NCBI GenBank assembly: GCA_025201805.1
Contig: MU619273.1
Location: 16,800 to 80,799, forward strand
Direction: 5' to 3'
DNA: 64,000 nucleotides
Source: Parasitella parasitica
Taxonomy: Eukaryota > Mucoromycota > Mucoromycetes > Mucorales > Mucoraceae
Of the stretch, positions 25,821 to 38,790 are shown one piece after another; the first letter of the stretch is position 1, and each line of letters begins with the position of its first letter. The notes beneath the pieces are model-generated. The model worked only from the letters and a program-made list of their open reading frames with translations, searched no databases and was not told the origin of the DNA. The translations under genes and the position numbers were made by a program.

Positions 25821-26891
25821 ATAAAATCTATTAGATGACTATATATATAATTATAGAAACATATATGACCAGAGCCAATATATCCACGTTTTACAGTAAT
25901 AATGATACCCATAAATCAAATAAACATGATTCTATTACAAATACAAACGTGACTCAAATGCAGGGGGGGAGGGCAGCAATAGGCGTGCACCAATGGTCAT
26001 TTTCTGCTGTTTCATCTCTAATCAACGCCTTGTTTATTCTACAGCGCAGTGCTTGGATCGCCTGCCCTATCAGTTTCAAGCAACATCATATGCGATTGAC
26101 CAGGCTTGTGATGTATTTTAATACAAGCATGGCGCCCGGGAGTGCCGCAATTGGAAATACACATATTCTCGTAATATCAAATAGAAGCATCGAGCCACGT
26201 GCGTGCGTCGTTTGTTCAAAGACTCCCAAGTTTAAATGGCATTTGCATGCAAAATGTGGAGTAATCCAGTATCACGCTCCATTTTGCACCGTTGTAAATA
26301 GGGGTTGATAACCTCAAACAAGGAATGACAAGCTGATTAAGTGTGCTGCAATCAAGCATAATGAATGTTCAAGACCTTAAAATTCATTTATCTAGGTACA
26401 ATTTATAAGCATGCTTTTTGAATTTGCCACAATAGAGTATGCACATATATTAGTGCCTGTGATAAGTGTTTGGAACAATGGGTGCAGCGCTTTATATTGA
26501 TTATGCTTGTACAATATATACACTCTGTTGTGAGATCAGGCGACTACTTGAGTAAAAACACATAGCCTTACTTGTATACCTGTGCAAAACATTGTCAGTT
26601 TTCTATATAATGAAATTGCAAAAGCTGATCCTCTAGAATCAATGAAAAAAAAAGTACAGCACAGGTTCTTAATCAACAGAGTATTATGACATTGTTCCAA
26701 GCTCAACGCAGGCCTAATTCAATTCAGAAAATGGGTCTGCGTGTGAGTATTATTCATGCTGTGCAACTTGACCCTTAAATGTGGTCCTTGCTGCCTTAAT
26801 TTCTGCTCGAAAAAAGAGATTGAGAATGAAAAATCTACAAAAGAGTCGCGTCTAACAAAAGCAGGGCGAGCCTTCTTTCGATTAAAAAAAC
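25821..26891. other. Intergenic, no gene supported
   Basis: AT-rich spacer of about 1.1 kb. A 157-codon frame at 25835-26308 starts in low-complexity sequence, has no domain and has unusual composition; I do not call it a gene. The right end must hold the Gemin2 promoter. Confidence 0.45.
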
Positions 26892-27832
26892 ATGTCAAAA
26901 CGCTTATTCTCGCAAGCGGCAGACGGTGATTACCCAGAAGGAGCAGATTTCTTCAAAGCGGCTATCCCTCTTAGTAAAAAGGATCCTGAGTTGGTGAATG
27001 GAATCCCTGTATCAGGAGAAGACTACCTTTTGGTTGTTCGGTAGAATTATGGACCCAAGCAGCTTTGGGGGAACAATTTACTCACTGGACAGTCTTTTGT
27101 TTTTTTTTTTGTTTTTTTTAGCAATCAAGCCAAAAAATGTGCTCAGACTGTTGTTGCTCCTCCACCGGCACTGATAAAAAAGATACAGCTGCCTTTGCAT
27201 TTCCAGTTCTGTGATAATCATGTAGCGAAAACCGAGGATCAAGCTTCGAGTGCCTGGAGAAAAGGGTTTTCCAAGCCGTTCAAATCTTACCAAAAGGTAG
27301 TATCCCATCGTCTGCATTGCTTGGTCGTGCTCACCAATTTGCGATAGTTTGTGCAAGATACCAAACAGCAATCAACGACCCACAAGGAAATAACATCCAT
27401 TGACGAGGCATACAAGATTTTGTACACTCAAAACCAAGATATCATTTCATTCATACCGACGCTATCTCAGGTATGCCAAAGAAAGACGAGTATGTGCGTA
27501 GATGGCTGACTCACTGTTCAAAGCATACCATTTTGCGATTACTGAAATACCACATCCAGTGGCTGGATAAAGACATTGCATTAAAGGTAGCATATGCTAC
27601 AAACTATCCGTGCAAATCTTACTTACCGCTCCTTCATTTGGGCTAGTGTCGATGGATGTTTTGTTTGTTGGTATTCCTGGACCCTGTCTTGACATCAAAC
27701 AACATTTCTGTGCTTCGGGATGTATCTCGGGAGTGTATCAAAGTAAGAGCCAGCACGCCACAGGAACTCGCTCCTTTGAATATCATAATCTCTGTAATAG
27801 CAGATGTGTTTGGACAGTCAGATCTGGTCTAA
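26892..27832 (+). CDS. Gemin2/SIP1 family protein (SMN complex, snRNP assembly)
   Basis: Homologue of Gemin2 (SMN-interacting protein 1; yeast Brr1), which cradles Sm proteins during spliceosomal snRNP assembly. Exons: 26892..27040, 27122..27296, 27348..27470, 27524..27586, 27647..27832; 231 aa, all phases consistent. Family hallmarks: the N-terminal GIPVSGEDYLLVVRNQAKKC, then a Pro-rich VVAPPPALIKK; the middle KYHIQWLDKDIAL (the conserved helix EYH..W) and the C-terminal RWMFCLLVFLDPVLTSNNIS with ISVLRDVSRECIKVRA. It is shorter than human Gemin2 (280 aa). Divergence is high, so the call rests on the order of these motifs. Confidence 0.77.
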
Positions 27833-28842
27833 TTATACCTTTTGTGTCATGCCATAGATGAAAATATACAAATATAAAACACTCTTGCTTACGCTTGTGC
27901 TGGTATTCAGTATGAGCGATTTCCACTTTTTCATTTTGGCACCACCACGCAACCCCTCACCCCTCTTGGTGTCAGAACAGTGAAGCCAGTATTTTTTCTT
28001 TTTTATTATTTTACTTTATTTTCTGTACATGTTATGCTTGCTCGCTGCGGATAGAATGTCAAGCTTGCAGATTGCCTGTGATTTTGAATAAATTCCATTA
28101 CACAAAAAGTGCTTACAGTTCAATAAAAGCTCGCCATGTACGGTAGTGTATACTGCATCTATGCACTATGTGGGCCGGGTGAATTCCCTGCCTCAAAAAT
28201 AACAAATCAAGCCAAACTTTTTAGCAACGCAATTCCAGGATCCAGGTTCGTTTGGACAGTTTGACAATGTGGTAAACTATGAAAATGGGCCTCCTTCTCC
28301 ATCATGATAGCTTGGTAATAAAANNNNNNNNNNAAAAAGTAAATGAGGGCCTCCTTAATTCTCAGGAACACGTACTGTTCACAAGAATGGCTTTATATTA
28401 AACCGTAAAATGCGAGGGAGTAAATCCCTATATCAGTTTACTGTCGGTTCGGCCTCTGTCGTTTTTACCACTCTTTCAGGTATATTTCGCAGTTAATGTA
28501 CAGCGCATCAAAAGGATGATGCGCGCTAGTACACTGGGAATATGAGGTATATTTGGCGAAATGTCCTTTTACTCCATTGTTGTGCGGGGATCAATCCTAG
28601 CAGTGATTCCTAACTGTATCAGCAGATATTAAAATCTACAAGCTTGGAGCCATAGGACGTGTCGTTCTCCTTGTATGCATGTAGTACATCAACAAATTCG
28701 TTGAGCAAATCAGGGTTTTTTCCTTTTTCATAGAACAAAAAAGTAAAAAGTGCTTAAAACGGGCCGTAAAAAAAAAAAAAAAAAAAAACCGAGCGTATGT
28801 TACATAACATTTGATCCATACTGCATACATTTCAGAAAGAGA
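27833..28842. other. Spacer with assembly gap
   Basis: Intergenic region containing ten Ns at 28324-28333, so its true length is unknown. The same ten-base word (GGGCCTCCTT) occurs on both sides of the gap, which suggests a collapsed or unresolved repeat. No gene is seen on either strand. Confidence 0.6.
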
Positions 28843-30672
28843 ATGACTTCAATCGAAGTTTGTGTAAACGCCTTTATCCATCTTTTTCTATTTTATCTAT
28901 TCAAAACAGCTGTAATGGCTCGATCGTCCTCGTCGTTGATGGCTCTGCCAGCAGCTGGAACGATTTTCCTCGCTAGCGCAATCTACTTTTACTGCCAAAA
29001 CAAGAAAAAGCAAAGCTCTCTCCCTCCAAGAGCGCCTGGTTATTTGCCCGTTGTCGGCCATCTGCTCCAGCTCACAAAGCCAATTCCTATTCAGCAGCTG
29101 TTCTACAACTGGAGTCTCGAGACGGGGCCCATTTACACCTGCTATTTCGGAAGTCAACGCTGGATTGTGCTGAATTCGATCGAAACTATTCGTGATTTGA
29201 TCGTTGATCGTGGCGGGGTGTACTCGTCGAGAAAATTGCCCGATACGCTTGTCCACGATTTCATGCAAGGAGGTACGTTAGTAGAGAGAGAGAGAGAGTG
29301 TGTGTGTGTGGCTTAATTGGCAAATAACACTTGTACGTCAATTTTTACATAGATCAAGGTGGAGGATTTGCGTTCTTTCCTTATAACGCAAGTTGGCGAA
29401 GACTACGTCGAATCGGTAAGTTACGGCATGCGTGGCATGTTGCCTCATTGTTTACTCACGCAAAATAGCGCATGGTGGGCTTATCAAGAACAAAGTCGAT
29501 GAATATCAGCCGATCCTCGATGATCGTCGCACCGTATTCCTATCTCACCTGTTCAATTTGAGCAAAGAAAAGACCAACAATTCGGCCCAGGGCGTCCAGC
29601 TATCTGAACTTGTTGAGCACTATACCATGACCAGTATACTTGCCATTGCATTTGGAGACATGTGCAATTTTCAGCCGGGCGACCCTGCATTGCACAAAGC
29701 TTTCGCGCTCACCGAAAGAGCAGCAAACACTATGAGCCCCGATGAGCAGATGCGTGAATTTTTTCCCATTCTAAAGACACTTTGGCCAGTGAAAAGAGCG
29801 AAATACATTCAAGTCCGCGATGATGTTAACGAGTTCTATGGTGGCCTTTTGGACGAATTCAGGGCAAAAATGGCAGAGAATAGCGACAATGTCCCAGACT
29901 GCTTTGTCAGAGAGGTCATGAAGCTAAACGAGCTCACAGATCTGCAAATCAAAAACTTTGTAGCGATATTTGTGGGTGCTGGCTCGGACACAACAACGTC
30001 CACATTGGAGTGGTTGTTGGCGTACTTGGCCAACCATCCCGAGGTCCAAGACAGAGCTTTTGAAGAGATCAAAGATGCCGTGGGATTGGGAAGGCTTCCT
30101 GGGTCTCAAGATGGTAAGTGTAACTTTACTATTCACGCGTCGCTGTATAACCTGAACGGAACGGTATTATAGAGCCGATGCTTCCGTATGTGCAATGCAT
30201 CATCTTGGAAGTCCTGCGTCTTCGTCCTCCTGCCCCTATTGCTATTCCTCATGCTACCAGCAAAGATGATGTATACAAGCAATGGCTCATTCCAAAAGAT
30301 ACAATCGTTGTGCTGAACTTGTTTGCTACCCACCAAAATGCCGAGCGCTTCCCTAATCCAACTGCGTTTATGCCTGAGCGTCATATGGACTTTGTCTTGT
30401 CAAGTCAGCAGCGAAAAGTGTTCAAGCAGACTGTAGAGGATCGCCCTCATTTGAGCTTCTCAACTGGGCGCCGTGTGTGTGTTGGCATTCATTTAGCTGA
30501 ACGCACCTTGTTTATGGCAGCTTCTATGTTGCTGGCCAGCTTTAAATTGGAAAATGTTGGCTCGCCCATCAATGTCGACGTCCCTCGCGATATACGCGCT
30601 ACTACTTGGTCGCCGTCTTCGTATAATCTTTGCCTAATTCCAAGACATGAAAACATAGAGCTCCTCTTTTAA
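28843..30672 (+). CDS. Cytochrome P450 monooxygenase
   Basis: Heme-thiolate monooxygenase, probably anchored in the ER membrane by a hydrophobic N-terminal helix (ALPAAGTIFLASAIYFYC). Exons: 28843..29272, 29353..29415, 29469..30113, 30173..30672; 545 aa. A second in-frame Met at 28915 would give 521 aa and starts directly before the anchor, so it may be the true start. A proline hinge PPRAPGYLPVVGHLL follows the anchor. The I-helix motif AGSDTTTSTLEW, the K-helix EVLRLRPPAP (ExxR) and the heme-binding FSTGRRVCVG (Cys at about 482 in the 545-aa numbering) are all intact. It probably belongs to one of the P450 families of Mucorales; family and substrate cannot be assigned by eye. Confidence 0.93.
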
Positions 30673-30839
30673 ATAAACAAAACATTAATTATATATACAA
30701 TACATTCAGCATTCGTAGTCCGTTGGTTGTGTCTTGGTCGGGAGACAGCCATCATATAAGTTTAGGCTGGGAAAATAGCCCAATCTTTCTGTCTCTTTTT
30801 TTTTTTTATATATAATATATATTTCACTGGGGACACATC

Positions 30840-32317
30840 ATGAACAACGACATTAAGGAATCTATCGCCAACACTATCAAAAGCCTCGACAGAGAGCTTC
30901 GAGAAATCAGCCTTAAGGTAGTTTGGTGGTGTATCAGTGCGCTCGTGTACTGACTTGAACTGTTCAAAAAGATCCACGATGACCCCGAGCTCGGAAACAA
31001 AGAGTTCCATGCTTATCAACTTTTGACAGAATACATCAAATCAAAAGGATTCAAAGTCACCTACAAGGCAGCAGGTTTGGAGACAGCTTTCATAGCCCAT
31101 TATTCAAACAGTGGTTCCGGAAGACGAGTAGGGTTTGTGTGCGAATACGACTCATTGCCTGGGTAAAAAAAAAAAAAAATTAGTGCGCTCAGATCTTAAT
31201 CCATGAAACGTTTCATCTAACAAAAAAAGTGTGTAAATTCTTGCTATAGTGTGGGACACGCATGCGGCCACAATATCATCACTGTGCAAGGCATTGCCTG
31301 CAGTCTTGCGCTGAAGGCCTTGATGGAACAAGATTTAGTACAGGGAACGATTGTGCTTTTCGGTACTCCTGCCGAAGAAACCACCAGCGGAAAAATCAAC
31401 TTTGTTCAGCAAGGCATTCTGCAGGACAACGTCGATTATGCCATGATGCTTGTACGTATTTCGAGGGACTGGTTTGAATTATATTACAGTGACAGAGAAT
31501 TTAATGCACATTGAGTAGCATCCCTTCGCTCAAGACGGCATTTACAGTAGAATGTTGGCTTTGGACTCTGCTGATATCGAGTTTTTTGGCAAGGCTTCAC
31601 ATGCTGGCATGGCTCCTTGGGACGGCATTAATGCTGTAGATGCTTTGATGCAAGGCTTTGATAACATTGGCATGTTGAGGCAGCAAATTCTGCCCTCTGA
31701 TAGGTAAACTTTGGCATATAAAAAAAAAAACGAGAGATAGATCCTTCGTTTGGCTGATGTTTATTGCATTTAAAAGAGTCCATGGCATCATTACTCACGG
31801 CGGCAAAGCTGCTAATGTCATTCCAGATTATGCATCAGCTCATTTCTACGCTCGTTCCATCACAAAAGACCAGCTGAAAGAACTGAAGCCTCGTGTCGAT
31901 AATTGCTTCAAGGCAGCAGCACTTTCAACTGGGTGCGAGATCAAGATGCAGTGGGGACCATTGGGGCCCGTTGAAGATGTGTTTATGAACGACGCAATGG
32001 CATTGAATTTCAAACACTATATGGAAGAGGAGGGTATCACATACCCATCTCGTGTGGAGGAAGAACAAACTAGTACAGGCAGCACTGATATGGGCAACTT
32101 TAGCTATGCAGTTCCTTCCATCCATCCGGCCTATGGCATCCATACTACTGCTGCTAATCACACCAAGGAATTTACCATTGCTGCTAGAACGGAAGTTGCT
32201 CACCAGGACACCTTACGTGCTGCCAAGTGTCTTTCAATGACTGCGGCCGAAGTTATGGTCGATGATAATCTCTATGAACAAGTCGTTGCTGATTTCAAAA
32301 AGGGCAAGGCCCAGTAA
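30840..32317 (+). CDS. M20 family amidohydrolase, PM20D2/AbgB-like
   Basis: Zinc-dependent peptidase/amidohydrolase of the M20 class. Exons: 30840..30917, 30972..31162, 31250..31451, 31519..31703, 31777..32317; 398 aa. Metal-site motifs are in order: CEYDSLPGVGHACGHN (the HACGH His), GTPAEETTSGK (catalytic and ligand Glu), then the HPF segment. The dimerisation lid has SHAGMAPWDGINAVDALMQ and HGGKAANVIPDYASAHFYAR. The C-terminal STDMGNFSYAVPSIHP matches the group that contains p-aminobenzoyl-glutamate hydrolase and PM20D2. No signal peptide is present, so it is probably cytosolic. It lies 167 bp downstream of the P450 stop in the same orientation; a functional link is possible but unproven. 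Confidence 0.9.
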
Positions 32318-35300
32318 AATTGTCAAAAATATACTATATCCCTAACCTCCATCTTGTATGGCAGACCCGTACGGTCAATAATAAGAACGCAATAAACTTA
32401 CATGTGTATTTTCACTGAGACGTTTTTATGCAGTTTTGACATTTTCTGTGCAGTGAGCATATAACAGCAATAAAACCGTAAGCGGCCAAGTGAAAGACGA
32501 TTTTCCAAGTACTAGGAATTCAGGTTGTAGTTTTTAATGCTTTAGCACTTAAAGTTTACTGCTCTCATTCCGAATTTGTTGTAGCTGCCCCTACCCCCTT
32601 TTTTTTTGTTTGGAGATATTGGCAACACAGCAGTAGCATAATTTTGCAAGCAAACTCTATTCAAGTCTCTAGGTAACAATCTACTTGTGTTGCTGCACAC
32701 CTTCCGATTTTCAATATACATACTGCCTTTCTCCAAGCTCATATTCAACAAGCTAGAGCCAATCTGAAAACTAATAGTATGAAAATTTGTATCTATAGTG
32801 CTATAACATATATGGTTTAATGCAGAATTTATTTTTTGACTTAAAACAACTAATTTACATATATGATATATCTAATACTTTGTTGCGATATTTAGCAACA
32901 GAGATTTGATGCATGATTTGGAATCGAATGCCAACATATTGCTGAGCTTGAATTTACCACTGCTGCAAATATAGGCCTTTATAGTTGTACACCATCTATT
33001 TCAATTGAGGAGCAAACCATGATATTAATAAATAACTTGGGTATTTCTTAGTATAAATCAATAGCTGAGACACATTATAATACGTTTTCAAAGCTGTTTT
33101 TATGCAGATTCATGGTTCGGTTAAAAAAAAAAGGCCACTTAATCATGGCTATCACCTCTTTCCCCGCTTTAATGCATAACTTGCAATCTTTAAAATCTTT
33201 ACAAATTACTAAGCGATAGAGATACAACCTTCTGCCAAAATCTTTTTCTTTTAGATTATTGTACAATATACCTAAGTTTTACGTACCTCTGACCATTTTC
33301 CAGATTTTGCCATGTTTGGACCCCAAACCTCAGATTCGATTTTTAGTTTTCAACTTTGGGTCGATCTTCAGGGTCATTTTTAGGTACGGATTTGAGGTCT
33401 AAACTAAGGTTACATCCAGGTACTGGTATAATAACTGTACCTCACTACGTCTTCCGATTCTCGATATCTATCTTTGCTGTCGAGATATTGCCAAAACTAG
33501 ATTTTGCAGATTTTACAGCATATGTCCCTATAACAAGTACCAAATTTTGCAATTAAATCACGTTAAAGTTCCCAAGTAAAGTAGTAAGACACGTTTTGGT
33601 ACATCTACTGATATTAAGCATGTTGTGGTGAAGCTCGAATTCGACAAGCTTGAGCCAATTTGTCGTTTTATGCTAAACTTTGTCCACCTTTTTCTCATCA
33701 AATCACTAAAGCACTTGGGCTTGAGTGATTATTAAAACCTTTTTGAAACTTGATTCTCTACTAGTTGTATAAGTTTTTAGATAGAAATTTTGAAAGAAAT
33801 ATTTCTTCATATGTTTTTAGCAGAGGCTTGATTTATTTTTATAACTTTAAAAGCAAAAGAAAGTATTTGAAGATACATGATATATCAATACAAACATAGA
33901 GCTACAAAATAGCTACGGAATGGTTTTTGTTTGATTAAAAAATGCCAATTTTTGAGCGAGATAATGGCGAAAAACAGTATGGTTTTTTTACCCTTTTGAA
34001 TGGCTCCATTTTGGCCCTATAAGTCTAGGGACGAAAAAATGTTGATTGATTTTGGTTGAGACAAAAATTTAATTTCTGGCAGAAATAATAAAGCTACAGC
34101 TATGAACAAAATATTGACGTGTTGGTATTGACATGATGGTTTGTTTGGTCAACTTTATAGAGCTGAATGCGCTCAAAACATGCTTGATTTTATCCAAAAA
34201 CTATCAAAAATGGCGTTTTTTGAATATTTGAAGATTAATCATATAAAAAGGTGTTTCTATATTCTTGTAATTTATATGCTTAAATGCAGAATTTTGTTAT
34301 TGTTATAAAACACTTAGTTTGCAAATCCGATATACTTACTACGTTCTTGAGATATCTAGCAATGAACCATGCAAAAAAAATAAAGGATCTGGTTTGGGTT
34401 AAACTGGAAGCACACCGCTGAGATTGAATTTGTAGCCTCTTTTCTCGCTGTAAATGAGTGCATCACCTAGTTTTTATTGAGGAGCAAAGTATGATCCAAA
34501 TAGGTAACTTGGGTATGCCTCAAAATGAATTGATATCTGATATGTTGTAAAATTTGATTTTGAAATCCATTTTTATATAGCTGGATTATTGGTTGAAATA
34601 ATTTTTTCACACAATGTAGGTCATTTTTTTTAACCGCCTGAAAGCATAATCCGAAATTTCTAACATCTTTGGAAAGATTAATAGACAACAAAGATAGCCT
34701 CTCTAGCCAGAGTCTAATTTTTTTGCCTTGTTGAAACTTTTGCCTTTAGTAGTACGATATCATTACATTTTCAAAAGAAACCCCCTCCCCACTGACTGAA
34801 GTTCAAGGTCACCAGATATCCGAATGTCTGGAATTCCTCATCAATCATGTACCGTACATACAATAAAATTAGCTAATATGGAACGAGCGGGTAAACCTTC
34901 GTTATAAAAATTTGATAATTCAAGGAAAACCTTGAAAATCGAGAGGACATGTATCGCTTCGATATTACATTATATGTTATTGTAGCGACAAGCTTGCTGG
35001 CTTATGTGCATTAATAAAGTAACCTGTGATTCTTGTGCCTTGATTTTTTTTTTAAAACAAAAAAAAGTATAAACAAAATTACCCTTAAATAAACTTAATT
35101 CGCTGTAAAATACTGTTGAAAGTGAGAATTAGCTTTCAACAAACTTTATTGTTCCTTCTTGCTGCCTCTAATCATCCCGTATCAAGATTTTCAGGGGTGG
35201 CAAATATTTGGGGGGCGGCAAATATTTGGGGGGCAGCAAATACAGATTTGATTGCTTCTGTAAAAAAAGAAACATGATAGCCCATTCCTCTATTCTCTTT

Positions 35301-35385
35301 TTCATTTCATTTTCAAATTGAAGCCTCTTTTCTTTTTATCTAATCCTATTTTTTAACCCATTGGCAAGAAAATATAAGGTTACTT
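32318..35385. repeat. AT-rich 3-kb region with a diverged direct repeat
   Basis: No gene is supported. Two blocks, about 32780-33270 and 34250-34740, are diverged direct copies. Shared words in the same order include TTAATGCAGAATTT-like, GATATATCTAG/TATTTAGCAA, TTGAGGAGCAAA, TAACTTGGGTAT and a T/A tract followed by GCC. A shorter related segment (AAGCTTGAGCCAAT-like) is at 32735 and 33630. A tandem 18-bp GGCAAATATTTGGGGGGC-type repeat is at about 35210-35240. The material looks like decayed transposon or duplicated AT-rich spacer. Confidence 0.45.
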
Positions 35386-38300
35386 ATGACTGAAAAGTCT
35401 TCAATTCTATCAGGCAGTGCAGAGCCTGTAACTATCAAAAAGGTAACTTTCAAAATTAGGCTCGACAGACATATTGTTTAACGCGTTCATTCCCTTCATT
35501 CGTAAAGATTGGGGCCAAATATATCGCTTATTCGCATACATTCTTTGCATACAGTAAGTTATTGTACCAGGTGAATTCAATCCTAATTCATTGATTTCTG
35601 CATATTTGAAACAGGCGCCTTTCTTGCAGCTCTCATTGTTGCTTGCTACACTCATTACTACAAAATTGTGCAAAACGAATACTTTGGTTACCCTGATGTA
35701 ACAATTTTTTTTAAAAAAAAAAAAAGTTGGCTGGACAAACCTGATATGTGTACGTAGGAATGGTTTCCAAGTGTCAGTGCTACTACAGGTGACAGATACC
35801 CTGCTCGTGCAATCTTTCAGATTTTAATTGCCTTGACCTCTGGCCCAAGATTTGCGCTTGTGTTTTCGTGGTATTTGTACATCACAAAGTCAGCAAAGAC
35901 TGTGTCAAAAGGATATGGATTGGGGTTGTTGCTAGTGGGCATCGTTCGTACTGTGTCTTGTGGAGGTTGGGTTTACATTACTTCCACTGACGATCATTTG
36001 ACGCACGACATTGCCATGGTTATATATTTACTTTGTACATTACCGTGGCAAGTGGGCGTGCTCTATTCGAGCTCCAGTCATAATCAAACTGCTGTTCGAT
36101 GGAGGAAGTTCATCTCATTTGCATTTTTCACCACATTACCACCAATGATCTATTTTTTCATTCAACACAAGGTTCAAAAGATCCCAGGAGGTAACATATT
36201 TAAAATTGTAGAGTAACGTATATTGACTGATGTGCATAGCTTACACTACTTATGCTTTCTTTGAATGGTCATTGATCCTGTACGATGTTGCTTACGATGC
36301 AGTTACAGCCATTGAATTTCAGGATTTTGAGTTATCCATTGTTGATAAGGCAGGTACTGCCCTAATTACAGAATCGTAAGTTTTCAAAACAGTGACTGAT
36401 CGTAGCGGGAGACTAATAACTATTGTCGGTATATATAGCTCTGTTCCATTCGCTTCAAAGTAAATGCTATTTCTTTTTTCCCCTCGTGTATGGATAATAT
36501 AGGAAATGTCGAGTACTGACCAGATACACTCAATTAGTCCTGAAGAAACCATATCTCCTTCAGCATTACGTATACTCGCATTACTTCCTGGTTTCGCCAC
36601 AGAGACGTATTTAGGTAAAGCTTTTTTTTTTCTTTTTCTTTTTTTTATTGCTATTTGTTTAATGCCTCGTTTTGACAGCGTTTGTTTTCTGGTCAATGCT
36701 CACCTCTCTCACATTGCTGATTTGGTAAGAGTTTTTAATATTGGAAACAAATTGTTTATTGACCTAGCTTTAGGTATTTTCCTCTTTGGTATATGGGTAT
36801 TTCTGGTTTCGAGGCGTTTTTATTTATCACATTGATGCCAGTTTTCCTTGGAATTGGTCCATTGAGACGTTTGATCGCCAAATATCGTGGATTTTTCCAC
36901 TTTCTATCATTGATTGGCGTTGCGTCTTACCTTAAAGTGGATCCAGTATGGCGCTTATCACTGACTGCCATTGGTCTTGGTTTGAGCTTAACAACCTGGT
37001 GTGCTCATTGGATTGAATCAAGCAGACACACTGGCAATTTAGAACGTTCAGCTCTTACTTGGGGCCTTGGCCTAGTCTTGCATTGCGTTGTTAAAATGGC
37101 CTGGTATACAGAAAATCCCATCTGGCCTATTATGAACAAGGATAACGGTGGTTGGAATGATACGGGCATTGTCCTGGGCATTGTTGCCTGTGCAGAGGTG
37201 TTACTTCGCGACAATGCAGTTCGCCAATCTACCGAAAATGGCAAGGATTTGAACTCATTGTCTGGCAGTAATGCCACCAGTCAATTTGGCAGCTCCTTCT
37301 TTGCAGCGTCTGGATTCGGTGCTTTGCTGTTTGCTCTTCATTCCATGTTCACCGATTCATCTACTATTATGCGTTGGACTGTGGACGGCTACCCTAACTA
37401 TGGCCCTGAGCCTGTTCCATGGGGCGTCGCAACTATTGCTGCGTTGGCCTTCGGTCTTTTATTGGCTCCCTACCGCCGGCTAACCACTAGCCTTATCTGG
37501 TATTTAGTTGGCTGTGGTGCCTGTGCTGTATTTTACTGCTATTCAGCATGGACAGCTTATTATGGCGGCCTTGTGCTAGGAACATACTTTGTTTCTATTA
37601 CTCCAGCTCTTATTCGTGGGATTTCTACTCAATCTCCCTTCAAAACGTTATTTGGAGCTTTTATGACCTACAACATCCTCTGTTTGGCTCACGTATGGGT
37701 AGTTGCTTATGAGTTTGTTCCTGGGGGCGTTTATGCTCGTGAACGCACAGATGCTATTCTTATTGCGTTGATGGCTTTAACTGGTTTGGGCGTTTTGAAT
37801 GCTAATAGACAAGCCTCCTTGGATATTCGAAAGAGATTAGCGCAATTCCATGTACTGAAATATGCTCGCTCCATGACGCGACTGGTTGTTGCTGGCCTCA
37901 TTGCTATCTCTGCTGTCATTGCTTTAAACCGCGTTGCAAAGGCCAAGACGCCTGTTCCGTATACCACTACTGAGAAGTCCTTCACTGCTGCTATTTGGAC
38001 AATACATTTTGCTCTTGATAACGACATGTGGGCTAGTGAGAACCGTATGCGCGATGCCATCCGTGATTTAGAATTAGATGTTGTTGGCTTGCTAGAATCG
38101 GATACTATGAGAATCATTATGGGTAATCGTGATTGGGCTCAGTCTATTGCTGAAGAATTAGGCTATTACGTTGACTTTGGACCTGCTAGTATGAAGCACA
38201 CTTGGGGCTGCTTGATGCTTTCAAAATTCCCTATTCTCAAGTCGGAACACCATCTTTTGCCTTCTCCAGTCGGCGAACTCGCTTGTGCTATTCACGCTAC

Positions 38301-38790
38301 ACTAGATGTGTATGGCCAGCCTGTCGACTTTATCGTTAGTCATAATGGTCAAGATGAAAACTATAATGATAGGATCCAACAAACAAATGAATTAGCTCGT
38401 ATCATGCGCACTAGTCCTAATCCATTTGTCTTTTTGGGCTACGTAGTGACAAAACCTCGCCAAGAAATCTACCATCTCTTGTTTGATGGTGGCGACATAA
38501 ATGATATTGACCCTACTGATTGGGATCGATGGTGTGAATATATTGGTTTCCGCGGACTTCGCCGTATTGGTTACGCCCGTATCAGCCATGGCGGTATTAC
38601 AGACACCGAAATCCAGTCTGGCAAATTCCAATTAGTGCAAAATCCTAAAGAATACTGGACAGCACAGTATAATCGCATTCCTGAAACACAAGTACCTGAT
38701 CAGTTGAAATATCCGTCCATGTTCTATGGTACCGGTGTGCGTGGACATCGATACCATGTTTTCAATGAACCCCGTTACTTTGAAAACTGA
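35386..38790 (+). CDS. CWH43: CWH43: Frag1/PGAP2-like membrane domain fused to an EEP domain
   Basis: Multi-pass membrane protein that in yeast puts ceramide into GPI-anchor lipids. Exons: 35386..35442, 35508..35553, 35615..35697, 35758..36190, 36240..36375, (36439..36459), 36538..36614, 36679..36724, 36774..38790; 964 aa, or 971 aa with the bracketed 21-nt exon, against 953 aa in yeast. The N-terminal PGAP2/Frag1-like part has several hydrophobic helices. The central part has AFVFWSMLTSLTLLIWYFPL and many more transmembrane segments. The C-terminal about 270 residues are the endonuclease/exonuclease/phosphatase-like domain: LDVVGLLESDTMRIIMGNRD, IVSHNGQDENYNDR and PFVFLGYVVTKPR. The acceptor at 36538 is the only one that joins exon 5 to the conserved ETYLAFVFW frame. 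Cellular site: ER membrane, by family knowledge. Confidence 0.93.

Noticed and set aside
25835..26308. 157-codon plus-strand frame after the cyclin gene
   Set aside because: Begins in low-complexity AT sequence, no domain, no homologue recognised, and composition unlike neighbouring proteins.
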